Notes: generated from the letters alone by a model not told the origin. A stretch of DNA of 64,000 nt from Polytrichum commune (GCA_950295325.1 OX485804.1:63644533-63708532); one strand, 5' to 3'. Positions 35,084 through 46,555 are shown, counted from the first letter of the stretch. Numbers and translations are program-made.

Positions 35084-38000
35084 ATGTCGCATCTTCAGGA
35101 TTTTAGTAAAGTGGCATCCGGGTTAGCGATGGTTGTGAAGGAATCCTTGAAGACGACACCAAGGCTAAAGACTGGCGATGTTGGAGGCACCGCCATGGAT
35201 ATCCTGAAAGCAGTCACAGGCACAGTGACAGATTTCACTGGACTTACACAAGGCCGTTTGGTACGGCAACAGGATTTGCAAAGCCATCATGAAGAAATTT
35301 CTACACATCATCAATATTATCAACAAAGACGTGACACAAAATCTGGAACCATCGACAATTTATCTCGGAGTGATGATTCGGTGGAAAAATCTTACCTGCA
35401 TAAGTCTCTTGATAGTTTGGGGCCCAGGATGAGGTCATCAGCATCCGCATCGGGTGGAGCAACATCAACAACATCATCAACAGGGGAGGAGGTGTTGTCA
35501 AAGGTCCAGGAGAAGTTACATCGAACTTTGCCTACAACTCCCATGTCTAAACCCTTGGAGAAGTTTGTCTCAACATCATCAGTCCCAGATTCAAAACCGA
35601 GCAGTGATGATAGATTGGAGGAGGCAGCAATCAAGGCTGAGCAGATGCTGCAATCTTCAGATAAAGGTAGGTGCATGTCATTTGCTGTGTACATAGACTC
35701 GAAACAATATATTCTTGTGATGATGATGTATGTCATGATTGATTGTCGAATGAGTGAAAGATGTTGATAATTTTGTAATTGAATATTTCTGGCATTCATG
35801 CTATTCAACAATTTGGTTGAGGCTTCTTCTTGCTGTTATCTCTGGAGATCGGAAATTCATTAAGTCAAGAATATATCCACTGGTGGGAAATGATGAAGTT
35901 GTGTCAGTGGGGATGTCGTGGAAGGTGGCTTCTTGCATGTAGATTGGTTGTTGTGATATGGCGTACCACCATTTGGTTATAATTGCTGCATGTGTGATTT
36001 GTTCTCTGTTTCATTATGGTTTTAATTGCTTCCTTCTGATTGCTCTTTATTGTGTATTTGACTTGAAAGCTTTGGTTTGACTATCTCTCTTGATTCTGAT
36101 TGCATGGTTATTTTACTGGTTACCTCTATCTGTAAGTGTTGGTTGAACATTGATACTTGCTTGAAGGATGTTACTGAGATTGCCAAATGCCTGAAAGATG
36201 TTGACAATTTTGTTATCCAACGTTTTTGAGTCCATGCTACACACAACAATCTGCTTATGGCTTCTTCTTGCTGTAACCTCTGGAGATCAGCAGCAGAAAC
36301 TCATCAAGACAAGCATATTTCCACTGTTGGGAACTGACGAAGTTATGTCAGTGGGGATGTTGTGGAAGGTCTCTTAATCCATGCAGATTGGTTGTTGTGA
36401 TATGGCGTGCCACCATTTGGCTATAATTGCTGCATGTGTGATGAGATTTCTATTTCATTCTGGTTTCTGATTGCTTCCTTTTGATTGCTTTGTTGTTGTA
36501 TAGCTCAAAAAGTTTTGCACTAACTACCTCTCTGGATTCTTATTTCTGAGATTCTCAAAAACTCCATCTGATTTGACAGGTGCATGATGTATTGAGACAG
36601 ATCTAACTGCAGCAACAACCAGAGTGGGAAGCCAGGGTGTCAAATTGCTGCCAAAGAAGCGCAGAGTGAGAGAGCGGCGCGTTCCTTCAACCCCTTTTGG
36701 CCGAGTCATTGGGTATGTCCCCTCTGTTTTTTCATTCCCAGAGATTTTTGATGAGGTACCTGGTTTTGTCAAATAGTGTGGGCGTATGTAGAGTGTGACT
36801 AACCTTGGGCAGCCCTATAGTGTTGTCCACAATATCCACCATCATGCAAGAAAATAGTGTGCAACCCTAGTTACATTTATCATGCCCCCCGTGATACACC
36901 CACGTCCTTCCTTATGGTGGAAGTCTTTTAAATGCACACTGTATTCAATCCAATAGAAATATTGCAGCCTACAATGTGGACCTCTAATGTTAAATACTGT
37001 GGGTTGGTAAATAGAGTTCACCCACAGTATCAACCCCCAATGTTTGTAGTGTGGAAATAACCCCATGGTGTGGCCCTCAGTATTCACTATAATCAGTGTG
37101 TCTGTAGGTTTCCTTGCCCCAAGGACCAGGACTAGTCACACCGGCGAAACTCTTTGCAAGAAATTTCTCACATGGTCAGCAGCCCCTGCCTGCTTACTCC
37201 TCACAGACATGCAGTGTTTCAAGATGGGATATAGAAAATATGGACAATAGAATTACCTTAAAGTAATATTCTATATTAGAGTATTGTTTGTGCTGTTGAT
37301 ACATGCACATTGCAAAAGAAAATTATTTGGGGGAAGAAAACTAGGAGGAGTTGATAGAAAGCCTAATTATACAGAATCTGAGATGCGTCGAGTCGAAACA
37401 CCACTCTAGGAGGTTTATGTTTTATAAACAGTACAGTGTACATGCAACAAAAGAAAGTGTGTTTACAACAAGAGATGTAGTCCATGTCTAAGACTAGGTT
37501 TTGCCATTTCTATCACAGGACCCATGTGCAGGCCTTTCATGGTCACTTTTTTTTGGATAGACAACTATATTTGAATGGTGCGGGGTTAGGTTAAGAACAG
37601 ACACCCAAATTACATGTGTTTAAAAGAGATTGGGCTATGTGTTTAATATTTGTTAACTGTTCTAGGCTTATTAATCAATAGAAGTGAGGGGACCAATATG
37701 ACCATTTAATGAGCTCAAGAATCCTCACTTTGATAATGATTAAGATATCCATATGAGCTCTGAAACTTATGAGGCAAATGGCTATGGACGCAATTTGTTA
37801 TATGGCAATCATCTTGCACTAATTGTGTCTTTCGCATCCTAGGAGAAGTGAGTGCAGAGCTAAAATCTTCCATTTTAGGTATATTATATTATACACTTTT
37901 ATTGTGTTCAGAATTCATGCATATGTCTAGATTTACTCAAAACTTAATTATGAATTCAATGTTTGATTGCCAGATTTGCAGGGCTGGGAGCTGGACTTGC

Positions 38001-41000
38001 CTGGGGGACTGTGCAGGAGTCTGCAAGGAGGCTTTGGGGTGGTCAAGGGCCAACTGTACCAGGCCAAGTGGTATTGTCTCCATTTTTGACTGAAGCAAAT
38101 GCGGAACGCTTGGCTTTAGCTCTCTGTCGAATGCGTGGAGCTGCACTCAAAGTGGGTCAGATGTTGAGCATACAGGATGAGTCCATTGTACCTCGCCCGG
38201 TAAGTTACTCTTACTCATCAAAAGATCCTGCTAAATATTGGTTTTTACATTTCATAATGGGTTGTGGGGGGTGGGCCAAAGTAACAAAGGAATTTTTTGG
38301 TACATTCAATGTGGGGTTCAATCCATTCTCATGTGGAAGTTAGTACCTTATTGGTTTAGGCACTTTGCTTGGCACCTGAAGCTGGATTTGTTTTCATTCC
38401 ACATTGACTTACTCAACTTTTCCAACAAATGAATGTGTGCCACGCGGCACCCTAACTTAAGGAAAGCTCTCGCCTGGAATTGGGGTCTGGAGGCCAGGCA
38501 GGGATCCGGATGCCTTGAAGAGCAGTTTGTGTTGTTCCTCAAAAGAGAATTCAAGACACCATGAACAAACCCATTGCACAACTTCAATATGCTCTTGGGG
38601 ATGGTTGCATATGGTTTGCTGTAGGCATGAGGGTTAGTTGTTCATGGATAGGAATCATCAAACCAATAATTTCAGTAGTTGGGACTCATGTCCATGTTGC
38701 AAGTGGTGTGGGTTCCATTCTCCACTGAGACATGCTAGTTTTACCTGATATGGTCCACCCAATTGTCATGGGGGTCACCGTGTCAACTGGTCATCTTAGA
38801 AGTTGTAACTACCAGGGGTTTGGCAAGCCTAGTAGGGGAGGAACAATGAGCGATCACATTGCCCCAATTGTGACTGTTTGAAAGAGTTCACCTCCTAATT
38901 GAGGCACTAGCAAGTCGTGTGGGTTCCAGACTTGCTAGTGTTACCCAATATGTTCCACCCAATCATTGTGGGGGTCATCAGGTCTTAAAAAGTTGTGTGT
39001 TCTTAAGGGCTTGGCGAGGCTAGTAGGGGAGGAACAATGAGTGATCATGGTGCCCCAGTTATTTCATGAATGTTCTTTTGGGCCTCAAACCTCAGAGTGT
39101 GATTCTTAACGTATGTTGACTTTGTGTGTGGCAGATTTTGGATGCTTTGGAGAGTGTAAGGCAAGGGGCAGATGTTATGCCCAAAAGACAATTGATGAAA
39201 GTGATTGAGGCTGAGCTTGGTCCAACTTGGCGTGATCAGTTAAAGTCTTTTGATGATGAGCCTATCGCCTCAGCAAGCATTGGACAGGTATATGTCTTAC
39301 TGATGTCAGATCCATTTACCTCATGGTAATTGGCCCCTTAGTAAGCAGAACAAGATGGCAGGTTTAAAATCCTGAAGAAATTGTGGCACCTTTGAGATTT
39401 ATTATTGTTCGATATTAACAACATCTAGTTTTCTGAGGAACACTGTCAAAGAACTTTGCTGAGATTCTTTTGTGCACAGGTTCACCGAGCAGTGTTGAAG
39501 GATGGAACAGTAGTTGCAATGAAAGTGCAGTATCCAGGTGTTGCCAACAGTATTGACAGCGATATTGAAAATGTCAAGCGCCTCCTAGACTACACAAATG
39601 TCATTCCGGAGGGTCTTTATCTGGATCAAGCCATGCGGGTGAGTCTTGAATGGATCTTAAATTATTGCAAATATTTCAAAATCCTTCTTTATGGTGGACT
39701 GCTTTTGGACTGCATGTGGATATCAGAATTATCCTCTAACCCAACATGACTTTTGGTTGGGAATTGGTCGTTTTTGCATAGTACACCTCCCTTGTTTGGT
39801 AAGTATACAGTGCATGCTAGGAGGTAGTGTGGAGGTTTGAACCAAGAACATTCTATATCAGTTCATCAAGGTTGAAACTTATCCAAATATAAATACTACC
39901 TGCAAGCATGCACCACAAGTGGAAGGAATTATTGATATACTATCCAAAACAACCAATGTAAACTCTTAGGGGACCAACCTCTGACAACAAGTCCATTGAG
40001 TTAAGGATAACACTATTCAGTCAAATATTGGATGGGGCCTCCAGTGTACAGGAACTCTAATATGTGGTGTTGGAACAGGTTGCCAAGGATGAACTAGCAA
40101 GGGAATGTGATTATAAGCTGGAGGCAGCAAACCAGAAGAAATTCCGTGAGCTTCTGGGTGATGATGTGGGCCTCTATGTGCCACATGTCTTTGATGAATT
40201 CTGCAGTACTCGAGTGCTTACAACGGAACTTGTTCCTGGTAATGAAGTTTCTAAGGTGTTATTGACAGTTTCACCTCCTTACCTCTTACTTCTGCACTTC
40301 GAATCATACAAACCCTTAGTTCATTGACAAGGGGTTTAATTGAATATGTTTGAATATTGGCAGGTGTTTCTATTGACAGAGTGAAGGAACTAGACCAGAA
40401 AGTCCGGGATCATGTAGGCACCCAGCTGCTCAAGCTGACACTGAGGGAGCTATTTGCTTTCCGATTCATGCAGGCAAGTTCAATCATAAAGCAAGTTATT
40501 TGTTTATTGAGTTTTTAAAATTATAGTTAATTTTTATTGAATTTTTTATTTAAAAAATTAATTATTAGTTTATTTTTAGAAGGTTGAATGGGATGCACGA
40601 ATTGCCAGAACCCTTGCAAGAGTTTGATCTGAATTTGTTTTCTACTATCTTAGTCTCACAAATATGTTTTATCATCTTGATGACAGACGGATCCAAACTG
40701 GGGCAACTTCTTGTATGATGAAGCAACAGATGTCATCAATCTCATAGACTTTGGTGCCGCCCGCGACTATCCTGTACAGTTTGTTGATAACTACTTGAAA
40801 ATGGTGAGCCTCATTGATGATGTTCTAAATTCTTCTTTTTCAGTACGTTCCTTGAGTCAGATTGTGTCACATAGAACGCATTCCCCGTGCCTCAGAATAG
40901 GGAGGGATATTATTTCTATCCAGGTCACAATTCACTCCAAATGGTATAAATTTCCAAACACCAAATTATGAATGGGATAACTTTGATCATGCTTTCTGCT

Positions 41001-41976
41001 CAGGTAACAAGTAGTCATTCCTCTACACATTTCGGGCACAATCAAAATCTGGATCATGCATTGTAAAGTAGAATTCGTGAACTTGGAGGATGATGCGTCC
41101 AGGTCTATGACTGAGATGAGGTGATGATATTGAGAATTTGTGCTAGCACTTGTATTATGGCTATCTCTTCAGCAAGCTTGTTTCAGGCTGGGTGATGTAG
41201 TTTGTAAGCAAAGAAGCATCCAGCCAGTGCCTTGAGTGGTTAGGACTTTGCAAGTGGTGTGGTTGCCATTCTACATTGAGCCATTCTAGTGTTGCCCACT
41301 CTGTTCCACCCAGTCATTGTGGGGTTCACTGGGTCAACTGGTTATTTAAAAAAGTTGTGGATACTGAGGGACTTTGTTAGCCTAGTAGGGGAGGAACAAT
41401 GGGTGATGAAGTTGCCCCATTTACGGCTGTTAGAAAGAGTCCACCTCTTAATTGAGGCAGCATCCTGTGGGCGAAGAGACTCTATATAATTCATGCTAGT
41501 GTTAGCAAACATAGGCGTTAACTTTGTAAGTAGAGACTCAGTTACTAACATCCAGGACTTTTGTGCAGATTCTTGCATGTGCAAACAGGGATCGGGAGCA
41601 GGTCATCAAGTGCTCTATTCTGCTTGGTTTTCTGACAGGGAAGGAATCGCAGGTTATGCTTGATGCTCATGTGGATGCAGCTTTTGTGGTGGGTCTACCA
41701 TTCTCAAAGCCTGGAGGCTTTGATTTTCGTACGACAAACTTGACACAGGAAGTAACAAGGCTGGGGGCAACTATGCTACGACATAGGCTCACTGCCCCAC
41801 CAGACGAGGCATACAGTCTGCATAGGAAATTGTCGGGCTCATTTCTTGCATGTGTGAAGCTGGGTTCAGTTGTCCATTGCAGGGAGATGTTCTTAGATGT
41901 GTATGATAACTACAAATTCTCAGTGCAAGATGATGATGCAACTGAAATTAGAAGAGTAGCTGCTATTGCAGTGTAA
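35084..41976 (+). CDS. COQ8/ABC1 (UbiB-family) atypical kinase, mitochondrial ubiquinone biosynthesis
   Basis: Nine exons join in frame: 35084-35666, 36601-36712, 37974-38199, 39135-39287, 39480-39638, 40079-40238, 40364-40473, 40687-40803 and 41569-41976, giving 675 residues (Arabidopsis At4g01660 has about 620). COQ8 proteins are atypical kinase/ATPases of the mitochondrial inner membrane, needed for the CoQ synthesis complex. Visible family marks are RVPSTPFGR at the edge of the conserved region, [12 protein letters not shown] (from residue 232), the COQ8 signature KVGQ (291-294), the A-rich nucleotide loop ASASIGQ (352-358, AAAS in most relatives), the invariant Lys373 in AMKVQ, ECD (420-422), TDPNWGNFL (502-510) and the metal-binding DFG (522-524) in [11 protein letters not shown]. 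The C-terminal exon carries MLDAHV and [14 protein letters not shown]. Residues 1-190 are poorly conserved and Ser/Thr-rich, as expected for targeting and linker sequence. Intron 7 starts with GC rather than GT. All catalytic residues are present, so the gene looks functional. Confidence 0.95.
35756..36537 (+). repeat. tandem duplication inside COQ8 intron 1
   Basis: A unit beginning 'gaaagatgttga' at 35756 recurs at 36193, a period of 437 bp. Shared stretches include 'ggcttcttcttgctgt', 'gtcagtggggatgt', 'gattggttgttgtgatatgg' and 'ataattgctgcatgtgtgat'. Divergence is moderate. The intron is almost entirely these two units; both exon boundaries lie outside them. Confidence 0.85.
37545..37860 (+). 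repeat. repeat family R3 copy in COQ8 intron 2
   Basis: Matches 29600-29935 and, inverted, 50862-51165. It lies in the sense orientation, just upstream of exon 3. Confidence 0.7.
38671..38910 (+). mobile_element. tRNA-like SINE family S2, copy 1 (COQ8 intron 3)
   Basis: The 5' part resembles a tRNA head: 'agtagttgggact' as a box-A-like region, then 'gtgggttccattctcc' as a degenerate box B. The body includes 'tccacccaatt', 'ggggtcacc' and 'cctagtaggggaggaacaat', and ends near 'cctcctaattgaggca'. The copy at 41216 has the same layout with a better head. Confidence 0.6.
38911..39060 (+). mobile_element. SINE family S2, copy 2 (COQ8 intron 3), truncated
   Basis: Follows copy 1 directly. It lacks the tRNA-like head up to 'gtgtgggttcc' and keeps the body ('gttccacccaatcattgtgg', 'ctagtaggggaggaacaatg'). 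It could be a tandem insertion or a local duplication. Confidence 0.6.
40474..40686 (+). other. COQ8 intron 7 with GC-AG boundary
   Basis: Exon 7 ends ATGCAG and the intron starts GCAAGT, a good match to the GC-donor consensus. It ends ACAG before ACGGATCC. The exon frame (FRFMQ joined to TDPNWGN, as in other COQ8 proteins) requires this junction, and no in-frame GT donor fits. Confidence 0.85.
41216..41462 (+). mobile_element. SINE family S2, copy 3 (COQ8 intron 8)
   Basis: The head 'gccttgagtggttagga' resembles the D-arm of a tRNA-Leu or tRNA-Ser (family pattern 'cgagtggttaaggc'), and 'gtggttgccattcta' sits at the box-B position. The body 'ctgttccacccagtcattgt' and 'cctagtaggggaggaacaat' matches the copies in intron 3. 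It is in the same orientation as the host gene. Confidence 0.65.
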
Positions 41977-42368
41977 ATTTTTGTTGGCATGTATTGCACT
42001 GCCAAGAGGAGCGATTTTTCTGGAGGCAGCTGATATGATCCAGCTATTATTGCATTCTCTGTTGATTTTACACACAGGTATGTCACTTGGTGAATTTAGC
42101 CTTGTGCCCTCAGATTAGCACCTTGAAATGCCCATATGATCAAGATCTGTTCTTGTAGCTTATGTTTAATGTTCTTGGAGGACCTTATCAATGGTTTGTT
42201 CAAGTGCTTCGGGCCGTAGGATGCTACACTTGAACATATTATGAATAAACTGAATGAGACAGTAACAAAATGTTGTTGACAACTGTGAGTCTTGTGTCCC
42301 TACTTTGTATTGAAAGAAATGTGGGTTATATTTGCGCCTCCTTGTTGTTTGTGTCACTAATGATTTAC
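41977..42368 (+). other. COQ8 3' flank
   Basis: This stretch should contain the COQ8 3' UTR. No poly-A signal can be assigned firmly; an AATAAA-like 'gaataaact' lies near 42242. No other gene is seen. Confidence 0.4.
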
Positions 42369-42845
42369 GGGGTACTTTAAACCTCCCCCTACGAGCTTTT
42401 AGGGGAGGAGGATGTGGAGGGGGCAGCCCACCAGAACTAATTCGAGATTTTCTGAACCCGACCAAAAACTGCCGCCCGCCCCGCCCGATTTTGTAAAATC
42501 ATTGCCCTTGCATTCTCGAATAATTGTTCACAAATCCCATATTGAGTGCACTTCACCTTCAAGGCCAAAAATTCAATGTATGTGTGCACTTCCACTCAGC
42601 AAATAAGCAACTGACTGAGATTTCATTCTGGAAGTGAAACTGTCATTAAAGCATGTAACTTGGAACTCAAACAATACAAAATCCTCATTACGATTGAGGT
42701 TATAATTTTTGTGACTTATCGTTTGGAGGGGTCGTTGTCATTCCAAAACGAAACTTAAATTAGTGCGTAGATTTTAGTATGTATATTTTGTAATAGTTTA
42801 GGTAATGCCTTCTACTTTACAAGTATTCATACGCATTCAAACTGA
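42369..42845 (+). repeat. left arm of a long inverted repeat
   Basis: Starts 'ggggtactttaaacct' and pairs with the right arm at 45380-45865, whose inverted outer end is 'gggggacgttaaacct'. The arms match over about 480 bp with moderate divergence; the homologous solo copy is at 14893. Long terminal inverted arms of this size are seen in some Mutator-like and foldback elements. Confidence 0.7.
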
Positions 42846-43109
42846 TTTAAGTGTGATTAAATGTAATTAAGGTTAATAAATTCAAAAGTGAGCTTGCTTG
42901 AATTGATTATAATAAAAAGTTAGAGATAGAATTGATGTGCTTGATTACACCTGTTTAGGCTTCATTAAGCTTAATTAGGTTTAGTATTCTTACTTGCACT
43001 TAATCACGCTTATTTAGCTCAAATATGTACAAATACTTGTAGGAACTTAGGGCTTGTGCTCAAGCACAGTTAATTAGGTTTGATTACATTTAATCATGCT
43101 TAATTAGTT
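42846..43109. repeat. imperfect short tandem motifs
   Basis: Repeated 'ttaattaggttt', 'ttaatca.gctta' and 'gtttgattacatttaa' words lie between the left arm and the LINE 3' end. Confidence 0.5.
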
Positions 43110-45382
43110 TGAATGAAATGAAATTGATTTTATAGTCCGGGAAGCTGAAAAGGCCAATGGGGTTGAAAGTACATTTGGATGGTTTCAAACTAGTTAATTC
43201 TCTAGAGTGGCGGAGTGTGGTAGCCTCCGTGAGATAAAGACTAATGTTAACTTATTGGTCGACTTGAGACTCCTTAAAACTACGTTCTCTAATAGGGATG
43301 AGAACTTATCTCTAATGGGGTTGTATAGGGGACATTCCAACACGAAATGTGCCTCATTTCCAATTGCATGATAGGAGCAAAAGTGGCATAGTCTAGTATC
43401 TCTAGAGATAGGGATAATTGTCCATCGTCTAGTTTCAATGGCATCTTTATGGTTCAAGGTGCAGTAAGTAGCAATGATCTTGCGTTATGGTGGAGTCAAT
43501 GGTTGCTTCAAGTACAATTCACAATCATATTTAAGAAAATCTTTGAGGTGGAGGTAATCTAGTTTCTACCCGGAGAGATGGAAGGAGTTCCACTCTTTAG
43601 CAAGAATAACCTCTTGCATATCAACATGTTGTTTTTGATGTGGTTGGGTTGTCATGGGTTTCCCAATAATAAACCCCATGATGTCTTCCACATGGTTGTT
43701 GATTTGTACCAAGTGTTAAATCCTTGTTCAGCCATGTGTTGGGATAGTGGGGTTGCTTTACTAACTAGCCAAGAGGGGGGATACGTGGGCGAGATGGTGT
43801 TGAAAGCCCATAGTAAGCTTGAGAGTGTATAATTCTATGGGAAGTTCTCCAAATTCAGCTAGTAAGATATGATAGGTAGTCGAAGAACACACTTTGATAT
43901 GAGACATCATATGCATCTTCATGCCCTTCTCAAAGACTTTTCAATGAGGGGTTTTCAAGTCACCTCCCCAAATTTTGGTGCCATACATGAAAGTAGGAAG
44001 CACTAAAGCCTTAAATAGGTGATATTTGAGTTCCCAACATGTGACGTTGACTGCCACTTCTTTCCTTAAAGTTCTCATCAAGGCTTTCATACCTTGGATT
44101 CCTCGCCTTTTACTAGATGGCTCAGAGTAACCATGTGAATAAAAATCAATCCCAAGGTATTTGTATTCATGGGTGATCTCAATTTGATCCTTGTCTAGGT
44201 AAAGTGCCTCTTGGTTTAATTTCCTTTTGTTGCAGCTAGACTTCATGATTTTAGTCTTAGTTAGATTGACTTCAAGGCTAGAAGAAGTGCAAAACTCATA
44301 TAGTTTGTTCAAAAGTCTTTGTAGGTAGGCACATGTTCTAGGGAGTAGAACAACATCCTCGGGGGGTGTACTCCCTCTTATATTTTGCATACACGTGCGT
44401 TCGGGACCTATTTATTGGGGGGGGGGGGGCTATTTACCTTGCAGAAAATATTATAAGGTATGGTATTTTTCAAAATAAAGGTGTGATGGTATTTTACATG
44501 TAATCCTTTTTCACTATTTTAAAACCCCCTATATTATATGTAAGTTTTTTACAAAATTTATCTACAATGAATATATTAGACCTTATTTTCTATCGCACGT
44601 TGTTCTACGATTTTTCGCCAGTGAACCCCCCGAGACAACATTGTCAACATGAAGAAGAATGAAAAGCATTGTGTTAAATTAGCATGGAGAATCCACGTCG
44701 ACCTCGTCTAAATATGTTTTAGGATCATCAATGTACAAGCCGAATAGTGTGGGGGAGAGGGGGCGTCCTTGTTTAACACCAATGTCGGACATTACTTCAC
44801 CATGTGTGTCATCATTTATTTGAACTTTGTGTAGACTATGGTGTACATGGCTTTTACAACTTGTTGCAAATGAGGTGGTACTCTTAATCTTTGGAGGCAT
44901 TCCCAAAGCTTGTCACGTAGGGGTTCGTCAAATTTTTTTTTGAAATCAACAAAGCAAGAATAGACACATCGACTTGCAAATATAAATATATTGTTCGATT
45001 AAAGTATGTAGTGTATGGATGTGGTTTATAATAGATCTACCTTCCCTAGAACTTGCTTGTCCTCTCGCCCTGATCCTTTTCAATTCTGCCCATTGACTAA
45101 ACATTTTTCTAAAGCAAAGCCATAAAGCTTGCCAAAGAATGTTCCTAGCATTACGGTCCTATAGTTCCCTAGGGAGAGCCTTTCACCAAATTTGAAGATC
45201 AATTGAATGATGTTGATAGTCCATGATGCCGGGAAACCCTCTTTAGCCACCAAATTAAATAGCTTTGTGATTGGTTCACATAGGTCATTTGCTACCCATT
45301 TTAGAAGCTTAGGTTTTAACCCATGGATATCTCCGGCCTTGTGACTTGCTAGTTCTTTCATATGGGCCCATATTCCCCCCAT
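43110..45382 (-). pseudogene. decayed LINE retrotransposon (copy 2), split by a MITE
   Basis: Minus-strand pieces give non-LTR reverse transcriptase motifs in order: 45382-45080 with GDIHGLKPKLLKWVAND and NYRTVMLGT; 44906-44679 with GVKQGRPLSPTLFGLYID (the 'G..QG.PLSP.LF...I' block); then, after the MITE, 44357-43941 with DVVLLPRT, SLEVNLTKTKIMKS and YKYLGIDF; and 43457-43194 with the C-terminal zinc-knuckle-like CHFCSYHAIGNEAHFVLECP. The catalytic YADD box reads HVDN just before the MITE. Frames are shifted between pieces and the endonuclease is missing, so the copy is dead. The 3' end (43110-43250) resembles that of the LINE at 20960. Confidence 0.85.
44358..44634. mobile_element. hAT-type MITE, copy 2, inside the LINE reverse transcriptase
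   Basis: A 277-bp element with ends CTCGGGGGGTGTACTCCC and AGTGAACCCCCCGAG, flanked by ACAACATC (44350-44357) and ACAACATT (44635-44642), an 8-bp duplication with one mismatch. It is homologous to 8886-9171 throughout ('gcatacacgtgcgttcggga', 'ttgcagaaaa', 'acaaaatttatctacaa'). Confidence 0.9.
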
Positions 45383-45865
45383 GCATATGAATGCGTGTGA
45401 AAATAGGAGGCATTACTTAAACTATTATAAAATACACATACCAAAATCAACACATTAATTTAAGTTTCATTTTAGAATGACAAAGACCCCTCCAAATGGT
45501 AAGTCACAAAATTTGTAACCTCGATGCTAATGAGGATTATGTAATGTTTATTGACTTCCAAGTTAATTACATGCCTGATTGATGGATTCACTTCCGAAAT
45601 GAAATCCCAATCAATTGCTTATTTACTAAGTGGAAGTGCACATATATAATGGATTTTGGACCTTGAAAGTGAAGTGCACTCAATATGAGATTTGTGGACA
45701 AGCGGCCTTCAAGAATGCAAGGGCAATGAATTTTTCAAAGTTGGGCCAGGGCATGTAGCATTTTCCGGCCGAGTTCAAAAAATCTTGAATTTTTTTGAGG
45801 GGCCTGCCCCAGCCCGAATTTGCCTCCCCCTAAAAGCTCAAAGCGGAAGGTTTAACGTCCCCCAT
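45380..45865 (-). repeat. right arm of the long inverted repeat
   Basis: Inverted counterpart of 42369-42845. Read on the minus strand it begins 'gggggacgttaaacct', passes 'gcttttagggggag' and 'gcccttgcattcttga', and ends near 45380 where the LINE sequence begins. The 68-codon frame at 45692-45898 is repeat-derived. Confidence 0.7.
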
Positions 45866-46379
45866 TATTTCCTTGTTGCATGTCCTATGGGAATATGAAG
45901 TTGCTCCTTGTTTGTTGAGCGACTTTGACAAACTTCATATGATTGTGAACTAAATAGATTTCTTCTGTGAAGATTTTTAACTTTGGATTTTCCACGTCAC
46001 TACACTAAATGTGATATTTAGTGTCACTTACTATTTGGAGTTACACATTCATGTATATTTTTATTATTAATGTAATTCTTACCAAGTAAAGATGTTAATG
46101 TTTTATAATGTCCAAACAACCAATTCGACTTTCGTTGGTAGAAAATGAGATGTATAGGAAATAATTATAGCATTGGGTAATTCCAAATAGTAAGTGACAC
46201 CACATATCATATTTAGTGCAGTGTTGCATTGTCAAGTAACTTGATGTAGGAGGGTTGCAATTTAAATTTCTTGATATCTTCTTCTATGTTCAAGAAAGAA
46301 ATTCATCACTGGTAGGCTTGACCGGGTGGGCGCTTGAGGTTAGGCTTCATTGTTATTGAGAAGTTAAAACAAGGGGTTT
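45866..46379. other. no gene seen
   Basis: AT-rich spacer. A 'caccta.atatcatatttagtg'-like motif appears in both orientations near 46005 and 46200 ('actatttggagttac' and its inverse 'taattccaaatagtaag'), suggesting a small decayed inverted-repeat element. Confidence 0.4.
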
Positions 46380-46555
46380 GAGATGACCCTAAACTACAAA
46401 GATGATAGTGGAGAGGGTACCCAAACTGAACAAAATGGTTGGCGGTTCAATTCCCAACCGTGAAATCGTCTCTCTACTTGACTAAACTAGCCAGGTAGTC
46501 AAGTGCCTCCTGTGTTGCAAAAAAAAGAAAAAGAAAAGAAAAAAGAAGAAGAAGT
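46380..46555 (+). mobile_element. SINE family S1, copy 2, with A-rich tail
   Basis: Homologous to the minus-strand copy at 14186-14363: 'gagatgaccctaaactac', 'gtggagagggtaccc', the box-B-like 'ggcggttcaattccc', 'tctctacttgac', 'gcctcctgtg'. It ends in an A-rich tail at about 46519-46555. The tail and internal Pol III motif together support a SINE. Confidence 0.75.

Noticed and set aside
35301-35811. Minus-strand frames over COQ8 exon 1
   Set aside because: They are shadows of the plus-strand coding exon and have no independent support.
42369-45865. LTR retrotransposon
   Set aside because: The flanking arms are inverted, not direct, and the internal reverse transcriptase is non-LTR type without gag, protease or integrase.
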